Source of the DNA: Heloderma charlesbogerti
Taxonomy: Eukaryota; Chordata; Lepidosauria; Squamata; Helodermatidae
Direction: 5' to 3'
Length of the DNA: 64,000 nucleotides
Assembly: GCA_026122225.1 (NCBI GenBank)
Contig: JANEZZ010000806.1
Span: 616,596 to 680,595 of the forward strand
Positions 45,333 through 56,338 of this stretch are shown here, piece by piece. Both the position numbers and the translations under genes were made by a program. The notes below the pieces were generated by a model that was given only the letters and a program-made list of their open reading frames with translations, did no database searches and was not told the origin of the DNA. Each line of letters starts with the position of its first letter. Positions within the stretch are counted from its first letter, which is position 1.

Positions 45333-46986
45333 ATAGGGTGGAGTGAAAATAAACACACACACTTTTGAGGCCCCATATGCAGACTGCAATGGTGTGTGAG
45401 AATTTCTGCTGTTTTCAGGGGTAGGAGAAAATATGAAGTGGAGGGAGGCAACAATACTGATTGTGTCCCTGCTCCCTTGCTCCTCACTGCTGCTAGCCGC
45501 AGTGTTCAAATTCCCCAGAATGCCCAGGAATGATGCTACATCATGATGAAGTGTTGTTCTGAGGGACATTCTTAGAAAAATGGCATCCTCACTCCTCAGC
45601 TGGTGTATTAAAACAGCAGCCACCAGAAGTCATGCAGCAAGGGGAGGGCTGTGAGTTTAGCCCCCTGCCCGCAAAATGTGAGCCCTCTCTTTTGCTGCTG
45701 AGTCCCCATCCAAATGTGGGCAGGATTTTCACCCTATCAAAAGTATAGACAAGCACTAATAGCAACAGATAAATGTAATATGTCTGTAGTAAATGTAGCA
45801 AAACACATACTAATGCAGCAGTGCTTGGAAATATTGGGTGCAAGAATTTATATATTTATGCACAGAAGACCATTCAATCAGACTGTAGTTTGCGGTGGTA
45901 CAGCCTCATCTGTTATTTGTGAGAATTAGACCTTTGTCTCAGGAACTGGTGTGACGCAATCTAACAAACACTACCGGACTGGGGCCTGGTGGCTGAGAAA
46001 CAGTGTTCTACAATATAGAGAAAATGCAAGTTAATATGTAGTCCCTCGTTTAATTTATTACGTTTTTCCTTTTTAGGGTTCTAGTGATTTTAATGGAACT
46101 GCTCCTGGACAGTAGACAGTTCAGATTTCAGGCTCACAGATGTAATATAAATATAACACACTATGCATGCTGTTGTTGTTTTAATCATAAAAGCATAAAT
46201 GTCAATTCCTGGTGGTTGGGTGGGCCTGTAAATCCTCCCCCCGCCCCACATACACAATTCTGAAATCTGTTGAATAGGTTTGCATGATGTGAATGTTTCC
46301 CCCTCCCTTTCGGAGTTTTTTTTAACCATTGTGGTGTGTTTCACCTTTTGTTGTTCTCCTTCTTTTAAATAGTTGGTTTCACTGATCAGGTGTTTCAGGT
46401 AATAAAGCAGACTGTATTACCTCAAACACATGATCAGATGAGACTGCAATCCTTCCAGCCTATCTCAAGATGCAAAGGACTGCTCTGAAAAAAAAGCAAG
46501 CAAGCAAGCAAGTAGGGGAGTAGAAAAAAGAGTAACAGAAAAAAGCATCCGTCTTGTCAGGCCTCACAATGCAGTTCCCAAAACAAACAACAAAAACAAC
46601 CCCCTTTGAAAACAGAGTATGTGCCCTCACACTTTATTTAACTAGTGCATTTTTAAGTGTATGAAACAAAGAATGGAAACTTGGCCAACAAATGCATTTC
46701 ACCTCTAATAAAAAGAGACCATAGAAAAGGAAAAGAGAGGGGTGGGGAAACATTTTGTAAAATAATAATATTCAGGAACTCTAAAATAACCATAAAATTG
46801 TAGTACTAAATTATTTCCAGTCCATTCTTTGAATCTGTCAGGATCATTTGGAGAAAGGACCACAAAGTATGTTACCTTGAAAAGGATACAGTAAGGAAGG
46901 TGTCAAAGACCAACAAGCAGGGATATCCAGACCCAGAAGCAAAATGTTTAGGTCTTTTCTTTCGTCATTAATTTGTTTCCGTAATT
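45333..46986. other. Non-coding stretch, nothing recognised
   Basis: No gene or named repeat; a short AAGC tandem run lies at 46494-46511. Confidence 0.45.
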
Positions 46987-46994
46987 GCTTTATA

Positions 46995-47130
46995 TCAGCT
47001 TTACCCAACCTGGTGCCTTCCAGATGGTTTGGACTACAGCTCCCATCAGCACTAGCCAGCATGGCCAATGGCTAGGAATTCTGCAAGTTGTAGTCCAAAA
47101 CATCTGGAGGGCACCAGACTGGGGAAGACT
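46995..47130. mobile_element. Small hAT-type MITE (136 bp)
   Basis: Inverted ends CTTTACCCAACCTGGTGCC / GGCACCAGACTGGGGAAG. Perfect 8-bp duplication GCTTTATA (46987-46994 and 47131-47138). The inner TTTGGACTACAGCTCCCATC / TTGTAGTCCAAAAC pair extends the foldback. Confidence 0.85.
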
Positions 47131-47724
47131 GCTTTATATTACAGATGACACACTATTTTTAGTGTGTCATCTGTAACTGATTTCACTTCAGTATGACAGG
47201 TATGATGTTTAGGGCAGTCACAAGAAATGGGGGCCACCATCTTTCTTCCACACACACAATGCATCAAAATTATGCTACATATTGTAATGTCATCCCTAAT
47301 TTGGCATTGTGGAATAACATGGTGGCCTTGCTGGGGGCTGACTACAGCTGCTACTGGTTGAAAATTTATACCCCCCTCCCAAAAAAAGATTTAAGAAAAA
47401 TGCTGCTTTCCAAAAGTTGTATAACTGTCCCCCCACTCCATCAGATGTTATTGATTTCTCTCTCTCATTTTTGTTCATACTAATCCCCCCTCCCCGATAC
47501 TGGCAAAAAGGTTCCCAAAGAAAACTTTGGAACAGCTCTGTTTTTGTGTGCAGAAGCATTCAAATATATGACACTCAACCTGCAGCTTGGAGTGTACAGT
47601 CCAGAATAGTGCCATTTCCAGTCTATCACCACATTCTGGGCCAGCTTGCCCGTCATGACAAAGTCCCTCACCAAAGACTCATGAGCAAATTTAGCAGTCA
47701 TGGAATAAGAAGTCAGGTCCTCTT

Positions 47725-48215
47725 ATGGATCAGTTAAAGAACAGAAAGCAGAGAGTAGGGATAAATGGTAAATTCTCCCAATGGAGGGATGTAAACAGTG
47801 GGGTCCCACAGGGATCTGTATTAGGACCAATGCTTTTCAACCTGTTCATAAATGATCTGGAATTAGGAGTGAGCAGTGAAGTAGCCAAGATTGCCAATGA
47901 CATCAAATCATTTAGGGTGGTTAAAACAAAAAGGGATTGTGAAGAGCTCCAAAAAGATCTCTCCAATCTGGGAGAATGGGCATCTGGGAGAATGGTTCAA
48001 TGTAAGCAAATGTAAAGTGATGGACGTTAGGGCAAAAAATTGCAACTTCAAATATAACCTGATGGGATCTGAGCTAGCAGTGACTGACCAAGACAGAGAT
48101 CTTGGGGTGGTCACCTTGATGAAGATGTTAACCCAGTGTGTGGCTGCTGTAAAAAAAGGGCAAATTCCATGTTAGGCATAATTAGAAAAGGAATTGAGAA
48201 TAAAACTGCCAAAAT
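47725..48215 (+). pseudogene. CR1/L2-like ORF2 fragment, upstream of BovB insertion
   Basis: Reverse transcriptase region with the sequence block PQGSVLGPMLFNLFINDLEL. The catalytic (F/Y)ADD box is changed: the frame reads KIANDIKSF where FADDTKLF is usual. Frameshift near 48000 leads to a second frame with MGSELAVTDQDRDLGVV. Interrupted at about 48221 by BovB. Confidence 0.75.
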
Positions 48216-49674
48216 CATATTTGTTGTTGTTCAGTCGTTAAGTCGTGTCCGACTCTTCATGACCCCATGGACCACAGCATGCCAGGCCTTCCTGTCCTCC
48301 GCTCTCTCCTGGAGTGTGCTCAAGTTCATATTCATTGCATCGGTGATGCTATCTAGTCATCTCATCCTCTGCCGTCCCCTTCTCCTTTTGCCTTCAATCT
48401 TTCCCAGCATCAGGGTCTTTTCCAGTGACTTTTCTCTTCGCATTAGCTGGCCAAAATATTTGAGCTTCAGCTTCAGTATCTGTCCTTCTAATGAGCAGTC
48501 AGGGTTGATTTCCTTTAGGATTGACTGATTTGACCTCCTTGCAGTCCAGGGGACTTGTAAGTCTTCTCCAGCACCACAGTTCAAACGCATCAATTCTTCA
48601 GCGCTCAGCCTTCCTTATAGTCCAGCACAGCCATATGTTACTACTGGAAAAACCATAGCTTTGATTATACGGACCTTTGTCGGCAAGATGATGTCTCTGC
48701 TTCTTACTATGCTGTCTATGTTTGCCATAGCTTTCCTCCCAAGGAGCAAGCATCTTTTAATTTCATGGCTACAGTCACCATCTGCGCTGATCTTGGAGCC
48801 CAAGAAAATAAAATCTGTCACTGCTTCCACTTCTTCCCCTTCCATATGCCAGGAAGTGATGGGGCCAGATGCCATGATCTTCGTTTTTTTAATGTTGAGT
48901 TTCAAACCAGCTTTTGCACTCTCCACTTTCACCCTCAACAAGAGGCTCTTTAGATCCTCTTCGCTTTCTGCCATTAGGGTGGTATTGTCTGCGTATCTGA
49001 GGTTGTTGATAATTCTCCCGGCAATCTTAATTCCAACCTGTGATTCATCCAACCCGGCATTTCTCATGATGTACTCTGCATATAAGTTAAATAAGCAGGG
49101 CGACAATATACAGCCTTGTCATACTCCTTTCCCAATTTTGAACCAATCGGTTGTTCCATGTTCGATTCTTACTGTTGCTTCTTGACCCTCGTACAGGCTT
49201 CTCAGGAGACAGGTAAGGTGGTCTAGTACTCCCATCTCTTTAAGAATTTGCCACAGTTTGTTGTGACCCACACAATCAAAGGCTTTAGCATAGTCAATGA
49301 AGCAGAAATAGACGTTTTTCTGGAATTCTCTTGCTTTCTCCATGATCCAGCGAATGTTGGTGATTTGATCTCTAGTTCCTCTGCCTCTTTGAAACCCCGC
49401 TTGTACTTCCGGTAGTTCTCGGTTCACATGCTGCTGAATCCTAGCTTGTAGGATTTTGAGCATAACCTTGCTGGCATGTGAAATGAGCGCAATTGTACGG
49501 TAGTTTGAACACTGTTTGGCATTCCCCTTCTTTGGAACTGGAATGTAAACTGACCTTTTCCAGTCTTGTGGCCACTGTTGAGCATTCCAAATTTGTTAGC
49601 ATATTGAGTGCAGCACTTTAACAGCATCATCTTTTAGGATTTTAAATAGCTCAGCTGGGATACTGTCTTCTCCA

Positions 49675-50434
49675 TAGGGGTGCATGAAAGTCACTTACCT
49701 GGTCCCGCAGCTTGCTTCGCGGTGGGGGGGAGGCGCTTCGGTTCTCCCCCCGAAGTTCAGGCCGGGGGGGAGGCGCCCCACCTCACCCGGCCGAAATTCA
49801 GGCTGGGAAGAAGCGCCCCATCTCCCCGGCCACGAAATACAAAAGTAAAAAAAAACACAAAAAAACCACACACCCGTGATAGGCTACGTAACGAATAATG
49901 TAGCCTATCACGGCTAGATTGCCAAAGTCAGCTGTGATAGGCTACATTAATCCTTACATAGCCTATCACGGGTGACTCTGGGGGGAAAAAAAGCGTGTAC
50001 GCAAATGGCGGCACCCATGGGCGCCACCATTTGCATTCCTTATTTGGTCCCGGTAGTCTACGTAAAGATTTACGTAGACTACGGCAAAAATAAGGGCAAC
50101 GCTATTTGCGTGGTTTTTTTTACTTTATTTTGTAAAAATAAAAATTTTGTAAAAATAAAATATTTTGTAAAAACAACAAATTTATTTTGTGTATTTTTTT
50201 TACTTTATTTTGTAATGGTGGTGGTAGCCGGTCGGAAGACCGGCCACCGTCCCCGCCCCGACAAAACGCCGCCGAACTCCCGCCAGGACCCGCCGCTGAG
50301 AGGGACATTCGAGGGAGGTAAGTCCCATCCCGGGGGGGGGGCAGGGGGAGGGGGGGAAGAATTTCACCAACAATTTCGGGGGGCCGAATGCCTTGGCATT
50401 CCGAGATTCATGGGGAAATTCTCCGCCATCCCTA
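49675..50434. mobile_element. TAGGGATG-family element in BovB (760 bp)
   Basis: Perfect 8-bp duplication CTTCTCCA (49667-49674 and 50435-50442), confirmed against the uninterrupted BovB copy near 61310. Outward donors: minus AGGTAAGT (49693-49700) and plus AGGTAAGT (50316-50323). Unlike its sisters the centre contains AT-rich TTTGTAAAAATAAAA-type tandem repeats (50110-50215). Confidence 0.95.
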
Positions 50435-50485
50435 CTTCTCCACTAGCTTTGCTGTTAGTAATGCTTCCTAAGGCCCACTTGACTT

Positions 50486-51227
50486 TAGGGATGTACGAAA
50501 TCCCTACCTGGCTCTGTGCCGGTCAATCCACGGTGGAGGGGAGGCACTCTGTCCCTCCCCCCGTTATCCTCCTCAGCCAGCTCCGTTCTGCGGCAGCTCC
50601 ATAGACCTGTCGCCGGGGCTGGCCACAGCTGGAGTTCCAGCTACTGCTGGGCTGCTGAGGCCGCAAATGGCGGCCGTTGTAGCGGCCGCCATTTGCGTCC
50701 TTGTAGTAAGCCGTGATAGGCTACGGAAGTATTTATGTAGCCTATCACGGCAAAAGGCAGCCATGCAAATGGTGGCAGCTATGCCATTTGCATGGCTGCC
50801 TTTTGCCGTGATAGGCTACATAAATACTTCTGTAGCCTATCACGGCTTACTGCAAAGGACGCAAATGGCATAGTGGCCGCCATTTGCGCCCTGCTCTTTG
50901 TCGTGATAGGCTATGTAGGTATTTACGTAACCTATCACAGCTTACTGCAAGGACGCAAATGGCGGCGTCTACGACGGCCACCATTTGCAGCCGCAGCAGC
51001 CCGGCAGCGGCCGGGAGACCAGTCGGAGCCGCTGCTGCCCCATCCACCACCGCCGCATCCGCTGCCGCCGCATCTGCCACAGGATCCACCACCAGGTACG
51101 TTCCGTCCCGGGGGGATTCCGCAGGGTGGTGGGATGGGGGAGGCCATTCCGCCATGGATTCCAGTGGCCCGGATTCTAAAGAATCCAGGCTCACTGGCAT
51201 CCATGGAGGAATTCTCTGACATCCCTA
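50486..51227. mobile_element. TAGGGATG-family element in BovB (742 bp)
   Basis: Octamers CTTGACTT (50478-50485) and CTAGACTT (51228-51235), 7 of 8 matching; the empty site is readable in the BovB copy near 61270. Donor-like motifs: minus AGGTAGGG (50502-50509) and plus AGGTACGT (51094-51101). Four hairpins with TGATAGGCTAC arms. Confidence 0.95.
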
Positions 51228-51681
51228 CTAGACTTAACTCTCTAGGATGTCTGGCTCAATTTCGGTGACCGCACTATCATGGCTATCAGGGACATTAAGA
51301 TCTTTCCTGTATAGTTCTTCTGTGTATTCTTTCCACCTCTTCTTAATCTCATCTGCATCTGTTAGGTCTCTGCCTTCTTTGTCCTTTATCATGCCCGTCT
51401 TTGCACAAAACGTTCCCTTGATATCTCTGATTTTCTTGAAAAGTTCTCTAGTCTTTCCCATTCTATTGTTTTCTTCTATTTCTTTGCATTGTTCATTTAA
51501 GAAGGCCTTGTTGTCTCTCCTTGCTATTCTCTGGAAATCTGCATTCCGTTGGATATATCTTCCCCTTTCTCCCTTGCTTTTCACTTCCCTTCTTTCCTCA
51601 GCTACTTGTGAAGCCTCATCAGACAGCCACTTTGCTTTCTTGCATTTCTTTTTCTTTGGGATGGATTGAGTTGCTGCCTAA

Positions 51682-51757
51682 TAGGGGTGTACGAAACCCC
51701 GCATACCTGACGGAATTCTCCGTGGTGGATCCGTGGCGGAATTCTCTAACATCCCTA
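51682..51757. mobile_element. Minimal TAGGGATG-family copy (76 bp)
   Basis: Only the two ends remain: TAGGGGTGTACGAAACCCC at left and GAATTCTCTAACATCCCTA at right, with one AGGTATGC-type donor remnant. Flanks CTGCCTAA and CTCCTGAA agree at 5 of 8 positions. It sits in the BovB ORF at a position readable from 60811-60850. Confidence 0.85.
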
Positions 51758-52507
51758 CTCCTGAACAATGTTATGGACCTCCGTCCATAGTTCCTCAGGC
51801 ACTCTGTCTATCAGGTCTAATCTATTCCTCACCTCCACTGTATATTCATAAGGGATATGATTTAGGTCATACATGAATGGTTTAGTGGTTTTCTCTACAT
51901 TCTTCAATTTAAGCCAAAATTTTGCAACAAGAAGCTCATGATCTGAGCCACAGTCAGCTCCAGGTCTTGTTTTTACTGACTGTATGGAGCTTCTCCATCT
52001 TTGGCTGCAAAGGACATAATCAATCTGATTTCGATATTAACCATCTGGTGGTGTCCATGTGTAGAGTCACCTCTTGTGCTGTTGGAAAAGCATGTTTGCT
52101 ATGATCAGCATATTCTCTTGGCAAAACTCTATTAGCCTTTGTCCTGCTTCATTTTGTACACCAAGGCCATGCTTGCCTATTATCCTGGTTATTTCTTGAC
52201 TTCCTACTTTAGCATTCCAATCCCCTATGATGAAGAGGACATCTTTTTTTGGCGTTAGTTCTAGAAGGTGTTGTAGGTCTTCATAGAACCGATCAACCTC
52301 AGCTTCTTTGGCCTCAGTGGTTGGGACATAGACTTGAATTACTGTGATGTTGAATGGTTTGCCTTGGATTCGTACTGAGATCATTCTGTCGTTTTTGAGA
52401 TTGTACCCCAGTACTGCTTTTCCCACACTTTTATTGACTATGACTGCTACTCCATTTCTTCTAAGGGATTCTTGCCCACAGTAGTAGATATAATGGTCAC
52501 CTGAACT

Positions 52508-53351
52508 TAGGGATGTACGAAACACCTACATGGCTCTGCGCTGGGCAATCCGTGGTGGGGGGGAGGCACTCCGTCCCTCCCCCTGGAATCCTTAACAGGG
52601 GGAAGGCGATCCAGTCCTCCCCCCCAGAATCCTGCCCGGCTGGCTCCACTCTGTGGCCAAGCTGCAGAGCCACCAGCTGGCTCCAGCTGCCCGCAGCCAG
52701 ACATCCGGCCACTGGGCAGCCCTGCAGGGACGCAAATGGCGGCTGTCGTAGCTGCTACCATTTGCGTCCCTGTATTGAGCTGTGATAGGCTATGTAAATA
52801 TTTGCATAGACTATCACGGCAGGGGGAAAAACCCCAGCGTATGCAAATGGCGGTAGCCGCCACCATTTGTGTACGCTGGGTTTTTTCCCTCCTGCCATGA
52901 AAGGCTATGTAAATACTTACGTAGCCTATCATGGCTGGGGGAAAAAAACCCAGCATATGGAAATGGCAGTAGCTGTCGCCAATTGCATACACTGGCGTTT
53001 TTTCCACCCTGCCGTGATAAGCTACGTAAATACTTACGTAGCCTATCACGGCCTCCTCAGGGACGCAAAAGGCATCCCTGCATTAGCCGTGACAGGCTAC
53101 GTAAGTATTTACGTAGCCTAACATGGCTATGAAGACGAGATGGCCGCAGGATGGCCGCCATTCGCAAAGCAGTGCGGAGGGGAGCCGGTAAGTGCTCCAT
53201 TTCGCGCGCCTTTCGTGGGGAGGGGCAGCGGAGACTTCGTCCCGCGTGCCTTTCATGGGGTGGGGGCTTCGTTCTGCAATGGATTTCAGAGGCTGAATGC
53301 ACTGGCATTTGGCCTCACCGAGATCCGTCGCGGAATTCTCTGACATCCCTA
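52508..53351. mobile_element. TAGGGATG-family element in BovB (844 bp)
   Basis: Octamers CCTGAACT (52500-52507) and CCTGAATG (53352-53359), 6 of 8 matching, in the BovB endonuclease region (empty site near 60066). Plus-strand donor CGGTAAGT near 53186-53193; the left donor is decayed. Contains a series of ATGCAAATGG / CCATTTGC pairs with GGCTATGTAAATA hairpins between them. Confidence 0.95.
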
Positions 53352-53873
53352 CCTGAATGAGATTTGCCCATGCTTGTCCATTTTCGTTCGCTGATTCCCA
53401 AGTTGTCGATGTTTAATCTTGCCATCTCATGTTTGACCACCTCCAGCTTACCTTGATTCATTGATCTGACATTCCAGGTTCCTAAACAATATTATTCTTT
53501 ACAGCATCAGACTTTCTTTTCACCACCAGACACATCCACAGCTGAGTGTCCTTTCGGCTTTGGCCCAGCCACTTCACTCTTTCTGGCGCTACTTGGAAAT
53601 TCCCTCTGCTCTGCCCCAGTAGTATATTGGACACCTTCCGACCTGAGGGGCTCATCTTCCGGCATCATATCTTTTAGCCTTGTGATACGTTCCATGGGGT
53701 TTTCTTGGCAAGAATCCTGGAGTGGGTTGCCATTTCCTTCTCCAGTGGACCACACTTTGTCAGAACTCTCCGCCATGACCTGTCTGTCTTGGGTGCCCCT
53801 GCATGGCATAGCTTATGGCTTCACTGAGTTACGCAAGCCCCTTCACCATAACAAGGCAGTGATCCATGAAGGG

Positions 53874-54190
53874 GAATATCATACTGCCCTTATACAATTC
53901 TATGGTGCAACCACACTTGGAATACTGCGTACAGTTCTGGTCACCAGACCTAAAAAAAGATATTGTAGAGCTGGAAAAAGTGCAGAAAAGGGCAACTAAA
54001 ATGATCAAGGGGCTGGAGCATCTCCCTTATGAAAGAAGGTTACAACAGCTGGGATTGTTTAACTTGGAAAACAGGAGGATAAGGGGAGTCATGATAGAGG
54101 TGTACAAAACTATGCATAGTGTGGAGAATGTGCATAAGGAGACATTTTCTCCCTCTCTCAAAATACTAGAACCCAGGGTCATCCCATGAT
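53874..54190 (+). pseudogene. CR1/L2-like ORF2 C-terminus, downstream of BovB insertion
   Basis: Continues the reading frame broken at 48221: [38 protein letters not shown] and [16 protein letters not shown]. Ends near 54189, followed by the 3' UTR. Confidence 0.8.
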
Positions 54191-54470
54191 GCTGTTGGTG
54201 GGAGATTCAGGACAGATAAAAGAAGAACGTCTTCACACAGCACATAGTTAAACTGTGGAATTCACTATCACAGGATGTAGTGATGGCCACTAGTTTGGAT
54301 GGCTTTAAAAGGGGATTAGACAAATTCCTAGAGGAAAAGGCTATCAATGCCTACTAGTCTTGATGGCTATGTGCTACCTCCAGAACCAGAGGCAGTGAGC
54401 CTATGTATTTACACCAGTTGCTGGTTAACATCTGTGGGAGGGGCTGTTGCCCTGATGTCCTGCTTGTGGA

Positions 54471-55000
54471 TGTCAGGGTGGACACTGAGCCCATAGAATC
54501 CCAGAGTAGTTCTGATTCTGAGGAAGAGCAGTCGCTCCTGGGACAGGAGCACGCTCCTCTTTCCCAGGGCCCACAGCTGATGGAGATTCCTCCCACCAGC
54601 ATTCCTAGATTAGAAAGCAGTCCAGGGAGTGACCGAGCAGAGATAGCAGACTTGGTGGATACGTGATGCAGACGCAGAGAGCGGCGCCAGATGGAGGGCG
54701 CAGAAAGGAGGCGCAGTGCCCGGTTGGCGTGCAAACAATGGCTGCGCCCCGAGGATTCAAGGGAAAAGGGGAGGGACTCTCCCTAGTCCTTAAGTTCAGG
54801 GGTCTGCCAGTAATTACCTTTCAAACGGGGACCAACTGTTTCAACTTAGGGCATAGGTACTGTGCTGCTCAGATCTAGTTGCTACCTGTAGAGCTGTTAA
54901 GTTATAAAAGAAGAATAAAGCTTTGAAAGGAATCCCTTTGTCTGTGCCTGGACTTGGCTACTGGATTAGACTGAGAGAGGCCTCCAAGGAGCCCTTGACA
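54471..55000 (+). mobile_element. Candidate solo LTR in the CR1-like 3' UTR
   Basis: 530-bp interruption of the LINE 3' UTR beginning TGTCAGGGTGG and ending CCCTTGACA (TG...CA with short inverted ends). AATAAA at 54914-54919. Flanks GTGGA and GCAGG match poorly as a duplication, so the LTR call is tentative. The open frame at 54403-54666 is not a gene by any domain I see. Confidence 0.45.
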
Positions 55001-55103
55001 GCAGGTTCCTGGTCAACGGTTGGTTGGCCACTGTGTGAACAGAATACTCCACTAGATGGACCCGCGGCCTGATCCAGCATGGCTCTTCTCATGTTCTTAT
55101 GAT

Positions 55104-55690
55104 AAGCCACCATGGGTTATTTTACCCACAGGGCTCTGAGACATACACTGGCCACATCTTGAATATGCTAGCCATAGTGGGGGCATGCTACAGCTTGTGT
55201 TGTGTGAACCTGGGTGTCATAGGTTATTTGTTCTAGGGTTATCTGAAGGTTACTTAACCCTCAAATAACCCACAATGCATGGGTTTGCACAACACGACAA
55301 GCTACAGCACCCCATCATAGCTTGCATATTCAAAATGATGGCCAGCATGCATCTCGGGGACCAAAGGGGTGAATTAACCCATGTGGCTTACTGTGACATG
55401 TGAACTGGGTCTCTATGTAATGTTGAGAATGGCTGTTTCAAGTGTAAATTCATGGCAATGAGGAAGACTGGAAGATCAGAAATGGGTGTAAAATATTCAG
55501 TTCAGGGGACTAAATGGGTAACAAAGACCATTTTTGAAGACAGAAGAATTTTTTGTCTTATGTAAGGGATGTGAAATTGGTGGGCCATGGTCTGCGCTTG
55601 ACCCCTTCCCAGCCGCAGCAGTGAGACCTAACTGCTGTGTACTGAGTGTTGGGGTGTGTGTGTGAGAAGGGTCACAGCTGGGGTGGAAAG
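55104..55690. other. Non-coding stretch, nothing recognised
   Basis: Contains a small inverted repeat (GGTTATTTG... / ...CAAATAACC, about 55220-55270). No gene seen. Confidence 0.4.
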
Positions 55691-55695
55691 GGTAT

Positions 55696-56073
55696 TAGGG
55701 TGGACATGTGTCTTCTTTTGCAGAGGGCAATCCTCTATTTGAGGGGCTGCCAGAGGACTGTCCTCTATTTTGAAGGTGTCCTCCATTTGAAGGGCTGTTT
55801 AGGCCAAGTCTGGTATAAAGATAAAGAACCATCAGAAGGAAGAGCTGGGCCTTGATGTTGCCCACCCACAGCACCTGAACAGAAGACAGCACACAGGTCA
55901 CACCCTTCCACAGTATCGTGAGATGTACTGTATTTCTATTTAAATTATTATAATAATTTCTAAATTTGCATCTATACATATAGACTAGCATATGCAATTT
56001 TTATGCATATCTGTGTCCTCTTTTTTTGGTGATGTATTTCTGCTTTTTTGGCAATTCGTAAGAGGCCACCCTT
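55696..56073. mobile_element. Candidate DNA transposon with TAGGGTGG ends, second copy
   Basis: Left TAGGGTGGACATG, right GGCCACCCTT. Shares motifs with 31530-31895 in inverted orientation: GTCCTCTATTTGAAGG-type blocks, a TAAAGATAAAGAACCAT segment and a TAAATTATTATAATAATTTC segment. Confidence 0.6.
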
Positions 56074-56338
56074 CCCCTCCCCCCTAATCCCAATCTCCTG
56101 TGTGGCAATTAGTCTTGCGTTGAAAGCTTTTAATGGGCAGGATAAGGCCCTGGGTCCTAGGCACCATCCCGCCCAAAGATGCAACCAATGTATATTACAG
56201 TCTAAAATAATAACACACAGTAATTAAATGCTCACCATCACCACAAAAATCAAGGCATTTTTAAAAACATGCCCCATACCCCTTCCCCCAATTTCATTGG
56301 ACATTAGGGTTCATAAGTAGGCTGTTATTACTCTGCAG

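Larger units (their letters stand above)
48357..53809 (-). pseudogene. BovB ORF2 pseudogene
   Basis: Coding order on minus: N-terminal part (53809-53507), endonuclease (52525-52067 with YCGQESLRRNGVAV and FIIGDWNAKVGSQ), linker (51584-51234), reverse transcriptase (49463-49119 with CFIDYAKAFDCV; 49106-48615 with SPCLFNLYAEYIM), C-terminus (48593-48357). The catalytic box reads YADN instead of YADD. Several stops and frameshifts besides the four insertions make it non-functional. Confidence 0.9.
48221..53873 (-). mobile_element. Full-length BovB LINE, antisense, with four transposon insertions
   Basis: 3' tail (CAACAACAA as seen on minus) at 48221-48234 and the 5' end near 53873. Without the four inserts (49675-50434, 50486-51227, 51682-51757, 52508-53351 and their duplications) about 3.2 kb remains, the length of the full BovB at 59551. 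Flanks ATCATA on both sides suggest the duplication made when it entered the CR1-like LINE. Every break joins up with the intact copy. Confidence 0.95.
47655..55103 (+). mobile_element. CR1/L2-like LINE, split by a BovB and a candidate LTR
   Basis: Segments 47655-48220, 53874-54470 and 55001-55103 form one element. The first encodes RT motifs SGVPQGSVLGPMLFNLFIND and EELQKDLSNLGEWA. The second resumes with [20 protein letters not shown] and [19 protein letters not shown], then a 3' UTR. The third ends CTGATCCAGCATGGC. Broken by stops and insertions; 5' part missing. Confidence 0.85.

Noticed and set aside
48661..49185. 174-codon plus-strand frame in the BovB region, and similar minus-strand frames at 61798-62460
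   Set aside because: Complement of the reverse transcriptase coding sequence; the sense frame carries all recognised motifs.
54354..54734. 126-codon minus-strand frame with Ser-rich sequence
   Set aside because: Lies across a LINE 3' UTR and the candidate LTR; no domain.
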